From a candidate division TM6 bacterium GW2011_GWE2_42_60 (GTDB taxonomy: Bacteria; Babelota; Babeliae; Babelales; Babelaceae): 64,000 bases of DNA. This document shows positions 39,233-48,946 of this stretch, piece after piece; positions within the stretch are counted from its first letter, which is position 1, and every line of letters begins with the position of its first letter. The position numbers were made by a program, and so were the translations under genes. Under the pieces are notes generated by a model. That model was not told the origin of the DNA, searched no databases, and saw only the letters and a program-made list of their open reading frames with translations. The stretch covers positions 265,246 to 329,245 of the forward strand of contig LCEG01000002.1 of the NCBI GenBank assembly GCA_000996275.1, given 5' to 3'.

Positions 39233-40200
39233 CGAATGGCAATTTCACCTGCCAAAAGGCTCAAAACCAATAAAAGTAAAAAAGGGGCCAGCTCTCTATA
39301 ACGTGTGTATAAAGGAACGGTATATTCAGTTTTTTCAAGCGCATCAATTTCACCATAAACATGCGCTACATCATCTGGTCTTTCGGCCTTAAAAAAACGG
39401 CCCCCCGTCTGCTCAGCAATCTCTTTCAGAAGAGAATCGTTGCGCGGGGTATCACACTGAACAACACCATGAAAAGGCACTTCGCTATAGCCCCCGGCGC
39501 TTCCACCGACTCCAATCGTATATACCTTGATACCTCCCTTTTTTGCCAGCTCAATAACAGGCCCTGGCTCGATATCCTGGGGTGTTGGTGCGCCATCAGT
39601 CAGCATAATAATAATCTTACTTTTTGCAGGTGAAGCACGAAGCCGATTAACCGCCATAGCAAGCGCTACTGATAAGACTGTACCATTAGGATTGACCAGA
39701 CCAAGCTGAAGCGACTGCACCAAATTTTGCAATAAACGCTTATCGTACGTGAGAGGACAACGAGAAAACGCCGCAGCACCAAAGAGTACTAGACCAATTT
39801 GATCGTCAGTACGGCGATCAATAAAACGAGCAACCTCTGCTTTTGCCACATCAAAGCGAATACGCCGGTCGTTGAGGTCATCAAACAACTGCATACTCCC
39901 CGAAACATCAAGCGCCAAAACAATATCACGCCCATTATTTTTCACCCGTGATGACTCATCACACCATTGCGGACGCGCAACAACACCCAAGAGCAAAAAA
40001 AGAGCAAGCCAACGCAAAGTCTTCGCAAGCCGGTCTATCGAAAAAGTCTGCACACGTAAGACGCCACGCGCTTTTATAAAGGAAACAAATGGATAGACAT
40101 ACCGAATATGTCGCCGCCAATACCGCAGAAAAAACCAGGTTCCAATTAAAAGCAAACTACCAAAAATAAAAACGAGTGGATAAAGAAAACGAAGTATCAT
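39211..40200 (-). CDS. VWA domain membrane protein (BatA-like)
   Basis: DIVLALDVSGSMQLFDD, GLVLFGAAAFSRCPLTYD, IIIMLTDGAPTPQDIEP. Confidence 0.92.
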   Translation of the reverse strand: MILRFLYPLVFIFGSLLLIGTWFFLRYWRRHIRYVYPFVSFIKARGVLRVQTFSIDRLAKTLRWLALFLLLGVVARPQWCDESSRVKNNGRDIVLALDVSGSMQLFDDLNDRRIRFDVAKAEVARFIDRRTDDQIGLVLFGAAAFSRCPLTYDKRLLQNLVQSLQLGLVNPNGTVLSVALAMAVNRLRASPAKSKIIIMLTDGAPTPQDIEPGPVIELAKKGGIKVYTIGVGGSAGGYSEVPFHGVVQCDTPRNDSLLKEIAEQTGGRFFKAERPDDVAHVYGEIDALEKTEYTVPLYTRYRELAPFLLLLVLSLLAGEIAIRWVWVLP

Positions 40201-40206
40201 GATGAC

Positions 40207-40931
40207 TTAAACGTTAATAAGAGCCTGTTTTTCTAAAAACCAACCGCGAACACGCGCCACAAACGCCTCATCCGTTTCATCGGAAAGCAATTCAAATGAA
40301 GGCCCTACAAAAACAACCAAATGGTGTCGCCGAAGCCAAAAAGCCTCTGGTGGGTACACTCGTCCATTGAAAGGCATATAAACAGGCACCACTGGCAGCT
40401 TTGTTTTTCGTGCAATAACCACAAAGCCATGTAAAAACTCATGCACGTTTCCATCGTTAAACCGAGCACCCTCAGGGAAAATCATCACATCACACGGATT
40501 TTTACTCAAGGCCCTGAGCCCTCGCAAAAGTCCATGCGCAGATCCTGACGCAGAATCTCGATCAAGAGCAAAGCCAATTCGTTTAATAAAGAAACCCAAA
40601 ATCGGCTTACGCGCATAATAAGCGAGCGCATACCAGATATGTGGTCTTCCCTTCAACAAAGCCCCCAAAAGTGGAATGTCTATTGATGATTGATGATTCG
40701 CCACCCAAATTACATTACCTCCATTACCTCCATTACCTCCATTAGTGAAAAAATAACACTGCGATAAAAAAGATCCAGAGACCAGAAAATAACGGTATTG
40801 CTTCGACGCTGCTTTTCAGGCAAAATTGCCAGCAAAAGCAGTGCAGGAAAAAGGACCAAGAGCGCAACAACGCCCACAAATACATAGGAAAAAATAGTCG
40901 TCAAAGGACGAATAGGAGCAATCTTCTTCAT
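40207..40931 (-). pseudogene. PlsC-like 1-acyl-glycerol-3-phosphate acyltransferase split into two ORFs by an apparent frameshift
   Basis: ORF 40207..40704 has NHQSSID (HX4D) and IFPEGARF; ORF 40710..40931 supplies the N-terminal TM. Frames join if one T is added to the T6 run just before (GGAGGTAAT)n. Confidence 0.65.
40714..40744 (-). repeat. 9-bp tandem repeat (GGAGGTAAT)n
   Basis: ATTACCTCCATTACCTCCATTACCTCCATTA on + strand. Confidence 0.9.
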
Positions 40932-40946
40932 ACCACCTCTCTTTTT

Positions 40947-42791
40947 TTATTCGACCGTTACCGACTTCGCCAAATTTCTTGGTTTATCAATGGAATGGCC
41001 AAGAACACGCGCAATATGATAAGTACATAATTGCATGATTCCCGTCATGGCGAGTGGCCCCAACAACGGCTTTACATGAGGGATAATAAAGACATCGTCA
41101 GCGAGTGCTATCAGCTCATCCTGCCCTTCAAAAGCAAAAATCACCAACCGGCCTTCACGCGCCTTCACCTCTTGGGCACTGCCGATGAGCTTACGATAAA
41201 CGCCTTCATCAAGAACCGAAAAAAGAAATACAGGGACACGTGGTTCGACAAGCGCAATGGGACCATGTTTTAATTCACCCGCTTGATAACAATCAACAAA
41301 GCAATACGCAATTTCTTTAAGCTTCAGCGCTGCTTCACGCGCCAAAGGATAACTTATCTGTCGTCCCAAGAAAATAAATTTTTCATAGGCCGCATAACGA
41401 GGAGCCCAATCATGTGCGATAAATGAATCATATCGCTCCATAACCTCTTCAAAAACTTCTGCGAGCACCAAAAGATCTTGCTGACACTCAGCTAACGCAT
41501 CTTGGGGTACAAGCCCTTTTTCATAAGCTATACGGAAGGCAAGCCAATAAAGAAGAGCCACCTGAGACGTAAATGATTTAGTAGAAGCAACCGAAACTTC
41601 TCGCTTTGCTTGCGTCAATAAATGCCCATCAGACTCGCGTGCCATAGTGCTCTGTGGCACATTTACCAAAGAAAAGGTACGCAATCCAGCCTCATGCACA
41701 GCACGCAAACTTTCTAAAGTATCCGCCGTCTCACCAGACTGTGAAAGAAAAACAAAGACTGAATGATCAAAGCCAAAAAGCGCACGATGCCGAAATTCAG
41801 ACGCCAACTCAACCGACACTCGAATCTGATCGATCTGCTCAAAAAAGAATGCTGCTATTTGAGCCGCATGTGCAGATGTTCCACAGGCAACAAAGAAAAG
41901 CTCACGCAGGTCATGTACAACTTCTGCAGAAAAACCAGTCTGCTTCCATGCGTCTTGACTCAACGTACTGCAAAAAGCAACTGTCTCTTGAAGCACTCGT
42001 TTCTGTTCATAAATTTCTTTGAGCATAAAATGCTCAAACCCTTCTTTGGTAGAACGCAACCACTGCGCATCAACACGCATGGGAACATAATCAAGCGGCA
42101 ATCCAGCAAAAGAAAATAACCTGACGCCAGCCCGCTCAACAAGAGCATAGCTACTATCAGGCATAAAAAGCACATCTCTCGTATGCTCTGCAAACGCTGC
42201 CGCATCAGAAGCAACAAACTGTTGCCCAGAGCTAAGCCCTATACAGAGCGGCGAACGCCTACGTATTGCCACCAGATAATCCGGATAACGCTCGAGAAGC
42301 ACAACACAGGCAAATGCGCCCTGCAACTGCTCAACAACCGCCTGAACTACCTGCTCAAGACCAGACATCCGTTGCATCACTTCGTCAAAGAGATGGGCGA
42401 TAACTTCTGTATCGGTTTCAGAACTAAACGAATAACCCTGCTGAATGAGCCGCTGTTTTAAGACTCCATAATTTTCTATAATGCCATTATGTACGACCGA
42501 AATCGTCTTATCTGCACTAAAATGTGGATGGGCATTAAGCTCCGTAGCAGCTCCATGCGTCGCCCACCGCGTGTGCCCCACGCCAACAGATCCATCGATA
42601 CTGCTGCCGTCAAGCTTTCGCACTAGACTATGCAAACTACCAACCGCTTTTGCAAAAAGCAGTTTTCCGGATGCGCTTTCTATGCACGCAAAACCGGCAG
42701 AATCATAACCACGATACTCAAGATGCTCAAGCCCAGACATTACAAAGGCTCGACTCGAACCCCTACCAACGTAGCCAACAATTCCGCACAT
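40947..42791 (-). CDS. glmS: Glutamine--fructose-6-phosphate aminotransferase
   Basis: MCGIVGYVG, GHTRWATHG, FVACGTSAHAA, FLSQSGETADTLE, C-terminal DKPRNLAKSVTVE. Confidence 0.97.
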   Translation of the reverse strand: MCGIVGYVGRGSSRAFVMSGLEHLEYRGYDSAGFACIESASGKLLFAKAVGSLHSLVRKLDGSSIDGSVGVGHTRWATHGAATELNAHPHFSADKTISVVHNGIIENYGVLKQRLIQQGYSFSSETDTEVIAHLFDEVMQRMSGLEQVVQAVVEQLQGAFACVVLLERYPDYLVAIRRRSPLCIGLSSGQQFVASDAAAFAEHTRDVLFMPDSSYALVERAGVRLFSFAGLPLDYVPMRVDAQWLRSTKEGFEHFMLKEIYEQKRVLQETVAFCSTLSQDAWKQTGFSAEVVHDLRELFFVACGTSAHAAQIAAFFFEQIDQIRVSVELASEFRHRALFGFDHSVFVFLSQSGETADTLESLRAVHEAGLRTFSLVNVPQSTMARESDGHLLTQAKREVSVASTKSFTSQVALLYWLAFRIAYEKGLVPQDALAECQQDLLVLAEVFEEVMERYDSFIAHDWAPRYAAYEKFIFLGRQISYPLAREAALKLKEIAYCFVDCYQAGELKHGPIALVEPRVPVFLFSVLDEGVYRKLIGSAQEVKAREGRLVIFAFEGQDELIALADDVFIIPHVKPLLGPLAMTGIMQLCTYHIARVLGHSIDKPRNLAKSVTVE

Positions 42792-42829
42792 GTCCCATAC
42801 CCCTTAAAAAAGAGACTTGCTCGACAAGA

Positions 42830-43429
42830 TCAACGCTTAACGAACTGGAATCCACGACGTGCTGCTTTTCTGCCAAACTTTTTGCGCTCTTTAAGACGAG
42901 CATCAACGGTTAAAAAACCATTCGAACGAAGAGTCGGCTTTAATTCAGGATTTGCCTGTAAAAGCGCACGGGCGATACCGAGCTTTAATGCATCGGCCTG
43001 TCCATGAGAACCACCACCTTGCACGGTTGCAAGAACATCATAACGCGCTACATCAGGAATCGTATTTATCAAACCTTTTACTGCTAAACGAGCAATATCG
43101 GTATCAAAATATTTTTCATAAGGAAGTTTGTTTACAACAATCTCACCCTTACCAAGACGCAAGAAAACACGCGCAACCGATGACTTACGACGACCAGTGC
43201 CCTGACCAAGCAATGCAAGCTTTGGCGCAGCGGCTTTTTTAGGCGCCTTGACAACAGTTTCAGCATCCGTTACTTTTGCCACACTCTTTGTTGCTTTTAC
43301 CACTTCAGTCGATTCAACCTTTGAGGTTTTTACCGCTTTTTCAGCCTTTTTAGGCGCAGCTTTTGACGTTGAACCAGCTGTTTTAGCTTTGGTTGTACGT
43401 GTAGCTTTTTCTGTTTTTACAGCGCTCAT
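42830..43429 (-). CDS. rpsI: 30S ribosomal protein S9 with Lys/Ala-rich N-terminal extension
   Basis: GTGRRKSSVARVFLRLGKGEIVVN...VQGGGSHGQADALKLGIARALL...KKFGRKAARRGFQFVKR. Confidence 0.96.
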   Translation of the reverse strand: MSAVKTEKATRTTKAKTAGSTSKAAPKKAEKAVKTSKVESTEVVKATKSVAKVTDAETVVKAPKKAAAPKLALLGQGTGRRKSSVARVFLRLGKGEIVVNKLPYEKYFDTDIARLAVKGLINTIPDVARYDVLATVQGGGSHGQADALKLGIARALLQANPELKPTLRSNGFLTVDARLKERKKFGRKAARRGFQFVKR

Positions 43430-43490
43430 AGCTCCAACAAGTCCTTTGCGTGATTATACAATAAAAAAATCCATGTAATAAAATTCATGG

Positions 43491-43563
43491 AGCCGATGGG
43501 CGGACTTGAACCGCCGACCTACTGATTACGAATCAATTGCTCTACCAACTGAGCTACATCGGC
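43491..43563 (-). tRNA. tRNA-Thr (anticodon CGT)
   Basis: GCCGATGTAGCTCAGTTGGTAGAGCAATTGATTCGTAATCAGTAGGTCGGCGGTTCGAGTCCGCCCATCGGC. Confidence 0.94.
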
Positions 43564-43693
43564 ACACTTTCTGATTATAGCAGTTTTCTCTGAGAGCTCA
43601 ACACTCTGATCAGTAAATGTGTTGAAAACAGCAGATATGGTATACTTGTAGGCAGAAATTCATTAAATAAGTCTTTTTTAAGAAAGAATCAAC

Positions 43694-43879
43694 ATGTTCA
43701 AAGTAAAAGCACAATTCATGAAACTCCTGGTCGCTGTTATTTTTCTCGCATTGCTCATTCTTGGCGTCTTTGCAATCGATTTTACTATCAGAAAATGGTA
43801 CATCAAGAAGGCAGTTCGGGAAGCTTTAACAGAAATGCGACTTGAAGCAGAGCAAAGCACAAAAACCGCTCCAAAGTAA
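43694..43879 (+). CDS. Small single-TM hypothetical protein
   Basis: 61 aa: LLVAVIFLALLILGVFAIDF TM then charged tail. Confidence 0.55.
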   Translation: MFKVKAQFMKLLVAVIFLALLILGVFAIDFTIRKWYIKKAVREALTEMRLEAEQSTKTAPK

Positions 43880-43908
43880 ATTCTTCTGAATTTTTAAAGA
43901 GTGCGCAA

Positions 43909-43950
43909 AAAAGAGCGTCTTAGATTTTTTATAACCTAAGACGCTCTTTT
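43909..43950. terminator. Bidirectional terminator
   Basis: AAAAGAGCGTCTTAG / CTAAGACGCTCTTTT perfect arms. Confidence 0.85.
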
Positions 43951-43976
43951 ATTTTTTCTTCTAATCTTAAATAACT

Positions 43977-44702
43977 TTAAGCAGCAGGTGCAACCAGAGC
44001 TCTGTTCCGAGCAATCAATTGCCCAACAAGCTTGATCCCCTGGTTGCACAGACGGCCTGCAAGCATTCCACTTACAATACCAGCCTGACGAGACCAAGAT
44101 GCTCTTTTCCCGCCTAGTACGCGAGATGTAAGGTAATGGTCGGGAACCTCTATCTGCAGTCTTTTAAACATGCCAAAAGCGCTAAATAATAAAGAGAGAA
44201 CAAGCGGCGAACCATAGTGATCATTGACGAACATACAGGCTAAAGGCCCGACAAGATTGCGTCCTGCAAAATTGATCATAGACAACTCGTTGCCACGTAT
44301 AGCATCCCAGACTGTTTCTTTGCTGTTAACATCATGGCATAGACTGCTAGTAATCACATTAATTATAGAAACACCACCAAACCCAGCGGCACCAAAGCGA
44401 GCTATCGCTGATGCGTTTTCAGGAAGACGAAGTGATGTTGAACTAAATGATTTTCTGGTAGCACATGTATAGATAAAGGGGAATAGGAAACCAGTTGAAA
44501 AACCAAACCACATCTCTTTAGAGCGCTGCATCTGCTTTTTCAATTCTTGTTCTTTAGCAACTTTGTCTTTCAGATTTGTATTTTCATTATTAGTCTTTTT
44601 TGTATTTTCATTATTAGTCTTTGCCATTGCAAAGACATTGCTCGAAAGACCGACACCAAAGGCAATAAGCGCGCACGCCAAAAACAATCTATTTTTATTC
44701 AT
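43977..44702 (-). CDS. Hypothetical secreted/membrane protein, paralog of the next gene
   Basis: MNKNRLFLACALIAFGVGLSSNVFA; WFGFSTGFLFPFIY; QAGIVSGMLAGRLCNQGIKLVGQ. Confidence 0.75.
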   Translation of the reverse strand: MNKNRLFLACALIAFGVGLSSNVFAMAKTNNENTKKTNNENTNLKDKVAKEQELKKQMQRSKEMWFGFSTGFLFPFIYTCATRKSFSSTSLRLPENASAIARFGAAGFGGVSIINVITSSLCHDVNSKETVWDAIRGNELSMINFAGRNLVGPLACMFVNDHYGSPLVLSLLFSAFGMFKRLQIEVPDHYLTSRVLGGKRASWSRQAGIVSGMLAGRLCNQGIKLVGQLIARNRALVAPAA

Positions 44703-44737
44703 TTTTTACTCCACTAAAATATAATTAAAACACTTCT

Positions 44738-45793
44738 TTAAACGGAAAAAGCCGCTTGCGCCTTGTTACGAGAAAGCATTCGGCCAACAAATTTAATACC
44801 CTCATTGCACGTACGTCCTGCAAGCATTCCACTTAAAATACCCGCTTGATGCGACCAAGCCATTCTGTTGCCTTCATTGTCATACTCGCTTTGCACCAGA
44901 CTAAAAAATGACGATGAGATAAAAGGAAGCACACAATGGTCTTTTACCAATGCACAGGCGACAGGGCCCAGCCACATTTTGGCGATAGGATTAATCATAG
45001 CCCATTGATTTCTAAAAAGATGGCGATGTATAGCCTCTTTGCCAGGGGTATAAGTCATACTCGAAAAAACTGCATTGATTGCCATCAAACCTAACGAGGC
45101 CTCTAAAGTTGTGCGCGACGCCTTCTCAGACATACCAAACTTTAACGAGTCAAATGTTTTACCTGCAAAAAGTGAGTAGATGAAAGGAACCGCAAAACCC
45201 GTCGAAAAACCAAACCATCGGTCTTGCGAATGCTTTTCCCTTGTTGCCTGTTCTTGTTTCAAGAGCTGCTGCTTCCTAAGTTCTTCTTCTGAGGCAGTCG
45301 GTTCGTACTTATTTTTAAGCTCGTCATATCTTTCTTGAAGATCTCTCTTTTCTAAAGACACTGTATTAAAGGCGTCTTTGAAGTTTTTACTTTTTTTAAG
45401 ATTTTTAATATTTTTTTCAAGTTCTTTAATATTTTCACGCTCAAAAGTGAGATTTTCCTCAAGCTCTTTTTCACGCTTTTTAAGCTTTTCTTGAAGCGTT
45501 ATGTTTTTTTTATTCTTTTCTTTAAGCTGCTTATTTTTCTTAACGGCTTCTTCAAGTTTTTTCTCATTCTCTTTGCTTTTATCAAGAGCTTCTTTAAGCG
45601 CTTCTTTAAGCTTTTTATTGTTTTCTTGCAAATCGGAAGCTATTTTGGTAGTGGAATCTTCTTCTACCCGTTCATTAGAAACAATTTGTTGCTCAGGCTT
45701 GGATGGTTGCTCTAATGTCCCAAAGACATTACTCGAAAAAACCGCGCCAAAGGCAATAAACGCACACGCCAAAAACAATCTATTTTTATTCAT
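44738..45793 (-). CDS. Hypothetical secreted/membrane protein with coiled coil, paralog of 43977..44702
   Basis: MNKNRLFLACAFIAFGAVFSSNVFG; Lys/Glu coiled coil; WFGFSTGFAVPFIYSLFAGKTF; QAGILSGMLAGRTCNEGIKFVGR. Confidence 0.78.
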   Translation of the reverse strand: MNKNRLFLACAFIAFGAVFSSNVFGTLEQPSKPEQQIVSNERVEEDSTTKIASDLQENNKKLKEALKEALDKSKENEKKLEEAVKKNKQLKEKNKKNITLQEKLKKREKELEENLTFERENIKELEKNIKNLKKSKNFKDAFNTVSLEKRDLQERYDELKNKYEPTASEEELRKQQLLKQEQATREKHSQDRWFGFSTGFAVPFIYSLFAGKTFDSLKFGMSEKASRTTLEASLGLMAINAVFSSMTYTPGKEAIHRHLFRNQWAMINPIAKMWLGPVACALVKDHCVLPFISSSFFSLVQSEYDNEGNRMAWSHQAGILSGMLAGRTCNEGIKFVGRMLSRNKAQAAFSV

Positions 45794-45917
45794 TTTTTAC
45801 TCCACTAAGACATAATTTCTATTATTATTTTAAACAATATAATGTTAAGAACAATACTCGATAAGTATACTTCTTAAGCCACTTTTTGTCAAAATGGCCA
45901 CAACCGCTAGGCAGCCG

Positions 45918-46460
45918 TTAAACAGCATCCCTTTTTCTCTGTTTTTTAAAAAACTCCTTTAAAAGCAGTTCAACCTCTTCTTTGCAGACACCCGTCGTCA
46001 CATTCTTTATCGTCTGCGCATAGAGTCGACAGAGATCCTCCCGTTGCCCACGGTATCCATAGTGTGGTGAATCTGCCCCAAAAACAAGACGACCAATACG
46101 ACTTAATGCAATACATCCTAAACACATAACACATGGCTCAAGCGTCACATAGAGTGTACAATCATCAAGACGCCAGTCACCCCGCAATGCGCATGCCTGC
46201 CGAATAGCGATCATCTCAGCATGCTGGTCCTGGCACCCAAGCTCTTCGGTCCGATTGTACCCTTGGCCTAATATCTCACCTCCTGGCGAAATAACAAGCG
46301 CACCTACTGGCACCTCATCTTGTTCAAAAGCCCGTCGCGCCAATTGCAGCGCGTTTTGCATAAAAACCGCATCTTTCTCAGAATATTCCATTGGACAAAA
46401 ACCAGTAATAACCTTGGCAAAAACTCTTCCTTCACGTACAATCATAATGCTAATACACAA
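45918..46460 (-). CDS. tadA: tRNA-specific adenosine deaminase (core start near 46391)
   Basis: DQHAEMIAIRQA (HAE) and TLEPCVMCLGCIALSRIGRLVFGA (PCxxC). Confidence 0.93.
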   Translation of the reverse strand: MCISIMIVREGRVFAKVITGFCPMEYSEKDAVFMQNALQLARRAFEQDEVPVGALVISPGGEILGQGYNRTEELGCQDQHAEMIAIRQACALRGDWRLDDCTLYVTLEPCVMCLGCIALSRIGRLVFGADSPHYGYRGQREDLCRLYAQTIKNVTTGVCKEEVELLLKEFFKKQRKRDAV

Positions 46461-46510
46461 GATGTATGCGCGTCTATTTTTACCCGCAAAGTAATTTCGA
46501 AAGGCAAGGC

Positions 46511-48946
46511 ATGTCGTCTCAAAACTCCGACCCAGCTCAAAATTCTACGTATTCAGCTAAGTCAATCCGTGTAATGGAAGGCTTAGAAGCCGTTCGCAAA
46601 CGTCCGGGCATGTATATTGGAACAACCGGACCTTCTGGACTTCACCATCTTGTGTATGAAGTCGTCGACAACTCCGTTGATGAGGCACTCGCAGGACACT
46701 GCGATACCATTAATGTTACGCTTCACGAAGATGGCTCCTGCTCCGTCATGGACAATGGCCGAGGAATTCCTACTGACATTCATGCTGAAGAAGGTGTTTC
46801 TGCAACAGAAGTTGTACTCACCAAATTGCATGCCGGCGGTAAATTCGATAAAGATTCTTATAAATTTTCTGGCGGTCTTCACGGAGTTGGTGTTTCAGTT
46901 GTTAACGCGCTCTCTTCTACTTTAGAAGTTACTGTTTTCCAAAACGGTAAAGAATTCCACCAGACCTACCACCAGGGTAAACCAGCCGCACGACTCGCCG
47001 TTGTTGGTCCAAGCAACAAACGAGGAACCCTTGTTCGCTTTTATCCCGATCCAGAAATTTTCAAAGAGACGGTAGAATTCAATTACGACCGTATAGCAGC
47101 CCGCTTTCGCGAACTCGCGTTTCTTAATAAAGGGCTCACGATAAATGTTGCTGATGAACGTACCAATAAAGAAGAGCATTTTTTCTTTGAAGGTGGCATT
47201 GTCTCTTTTGTTGAGCATGTTAACCGGAAAAAGACCCCGCTCTTCCCTGAAGTTATTTTTAATCACTATGAAGGTGATGACTGTATTTTTGAATGCGCGT
47301 TTCAGTATAACGATGGCTACGACGAGCAGCTTTTCTCTTTTGTGAACAATATCAATACAGCGGATGGCGGTACTCATGTTTCCGGATTTAAAGCTGCCCT
47401 TACCAAAGCATGTAATAAACGCGCTCTTGAATTAGGTCTTCTCAAAGCAGACGATACTTTTTCGAGTGACGATGTCCGCGAAGGACTCGTCTGTGTTTTG
47501 AGCATCAAAATTCCAGAACCTCAATTTGAGGGACAAACCAAAGGAAAACTCGGAAACAGCGAAGTCAAAGGACTGGTGAGTTCATGGTTCTTTAATTTCC
47601 TTGATACCTACTTTGAAGAAAACCCCGCTATTGCACGGAAAATATTTCAAAAAGCGCTCATCACCATGCAAGCGCGTGAAGCAGCCCGCAAAGCGCGTGA
47701 TATCACTCGCCGGAAAAATGTTCTTGAGTCAACCGTTCTCCCGGGCAAACTAGCAGACTGTTCCAGCGATGATCCTTCAAAAAGCGAGCTGTTTATCGTT
47801 GAGGGTGACTCTGCAGGAGGTTCTGCAAAAAACGCACGGGACCGTTTTACACAAGCAATATTGCCCCTTCGCGGTAAAATTTTGAATGTCGAAAAAGCAC
47901 GTCTTGATCGCGCTCTTTCAAACGAAGAAATTAAAGCCCTTATTGCAGCAGTTGGATGCGGCATCAATAAAGATACTTTTGATATTACCGCTGCACGTTA
48001 CCACAAAATTATTCTCATGACCGACGCCGATGTTGATGGATCACATATTCGCACCCTATTGCTCACTTTCTTCTTCCGCTACATGAAGCCACTCATCGAG
48101 CATGGTTACCTCTACATTGCACAACCACCACTCTACAAAGTTAAGATTGGAAAAAAAGAACAATACCTTAAAGACGAACGCTCATTTAAGCATTTTCTTA
48201 TCAACTGGGCAGAAGAATCGACGCGTCTTATTTGCCAAAATACACCACTCAGCAATGAAGAATTGAGACAACTTCTTGCAGATCTCGAAGCTTACGATCA
48301 GCACCTTGAATCAGTTTCAAATATTTTGCATATCGCGCCCAGTGACAGTGACGGCATAGCCGCCGCAATAAGCCAAAGCGATTGGTATACAAAAAACGAC
48401 CTCGACGCACTCCATAAAGCACTTATTTCCGCACTATCCGATCGAACGGTGACGATAGAAAAAACAGCAAAAACCTTCCAAACAGAAGATGGAACTGTCC
48501 AAGAGGGAGAACCAGAAACGGTGATTGTGTTCTCTTCGGCAAACCATACGCTTAAAGTACCGCTTAAATTATTGGCGCACACTGAATTACGAAAAGCTGG
48601 CGAATTACAACGTCCTCTTTCAAAACTAACGCAACCCTGGACACTCGAACTCATCACGCAAAACAAGAGCTTTGAAGGGCAAGGAATTCGAAAGCTTTCT
48701 TCAATGCTCAAAGAAGCGTCAAAGCCATACATGAACATTCAGCGCTACAAAGGTCTTGGTGAAATGAATCCAGATCAACTGGGAGAAACAGCAATGGATG
48801 CGACAAGCAGATCACTCCTCCAAGTAACGCTTGACGATGAAGTCAAAGCAGACCTCTGGTTCACCACATTGATGGGCGATGATGTCGCAGGACGACGCAC
48901 TTTTATTGAAGAACGTGGCCACTTTGCAAAAAACATTGATGCCTAA
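46511..48946 (+). CDS. gyrB: DNA gyrase subunit B
   Basis: VRKRPGMYIGTTGPSGLHHLVYEVVDNSVDEALAG, FIVEGDSAGGSAKNARDRFTQAILPLRGKILNVEKARLDR, ILMTDADVDGSHIRTLLLTFF, QRYKGLGEMNPDQLGETAMD. Confidence 0.97.
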   Translation: MSSQNSDPAQNSTYSAKSIRVMEGLEAVRKRPGMYIGTTGPSGLHHLVYEVVDNSVDEALAGHCDTINVTLHEDGSCSVMDNGRGIPTDIHAEEGVSATEVVLTKLHAGGKFDKDSYKFSGGLHGVGVSVVNALSSTLEVTVFQNGKEFHQTYHQGKPAARLAVVGPSNKRGTLVRFYPDPEIFKETVEFNYDRIAARFRELAFLNKGLTINVADERTNKEEHFFFEGGIVSFVEHVNRKKTPLFPEVIFNHYEGDDCIFECAFQYNDGYDEQLFSFVNNINTADGGTHVSGFKAALTKACNKRALELGLLKADDTFSSDDVREGLVCVLSIKIPEPQFEGQTKGKLGNSEVKGLVSSWFFNFLDTYFEENPAIARKIFQKALITMQAREAARKARDITRRKNVLESTVLPGKLADCSSDDPSKSELFIVEGDSAGGSAKNARDRFTQAILPLRGKILNVEKARLDRALSNEEIKALIAAVGCGINKDTFDITAARYHKIILMTDADVDGSHIRTLLLTFFFRYMKPLIEHGYLYIAQPPLYKVKIGKKEQYLKDERSFKHFLINWAEESTRLICQNTPLSNEELRQLLADLEAYDQHLESVSNILHIAPSDSDGIAAAISQSDWYTKNDLDALHKALISALSDRTVTIEKTAKTFQTEDGTVQEGEPETVIVFSSANHTLKVPLKLLAHTELRKAGELQRPLSKLTQPWTLELITQNKSFEGQGIRKLSSMLKEASKPYMNIQRYKGLGEMNPDQLGETAMDATSRSLLQVTLDDEVKADLWFTTLMGDDVAGRRTFIEERGHFAKNIDA

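Noticed and set aside
46922-47377. 151-aa minus-strand ORF
   Set aside because: Entirely antisense to gyrB, whose protein sequence is clearly conserved.
48298-48738. 146-aa minus-strand ORF
   Set aside because: Antisense to gyrB; no recognisable domain.
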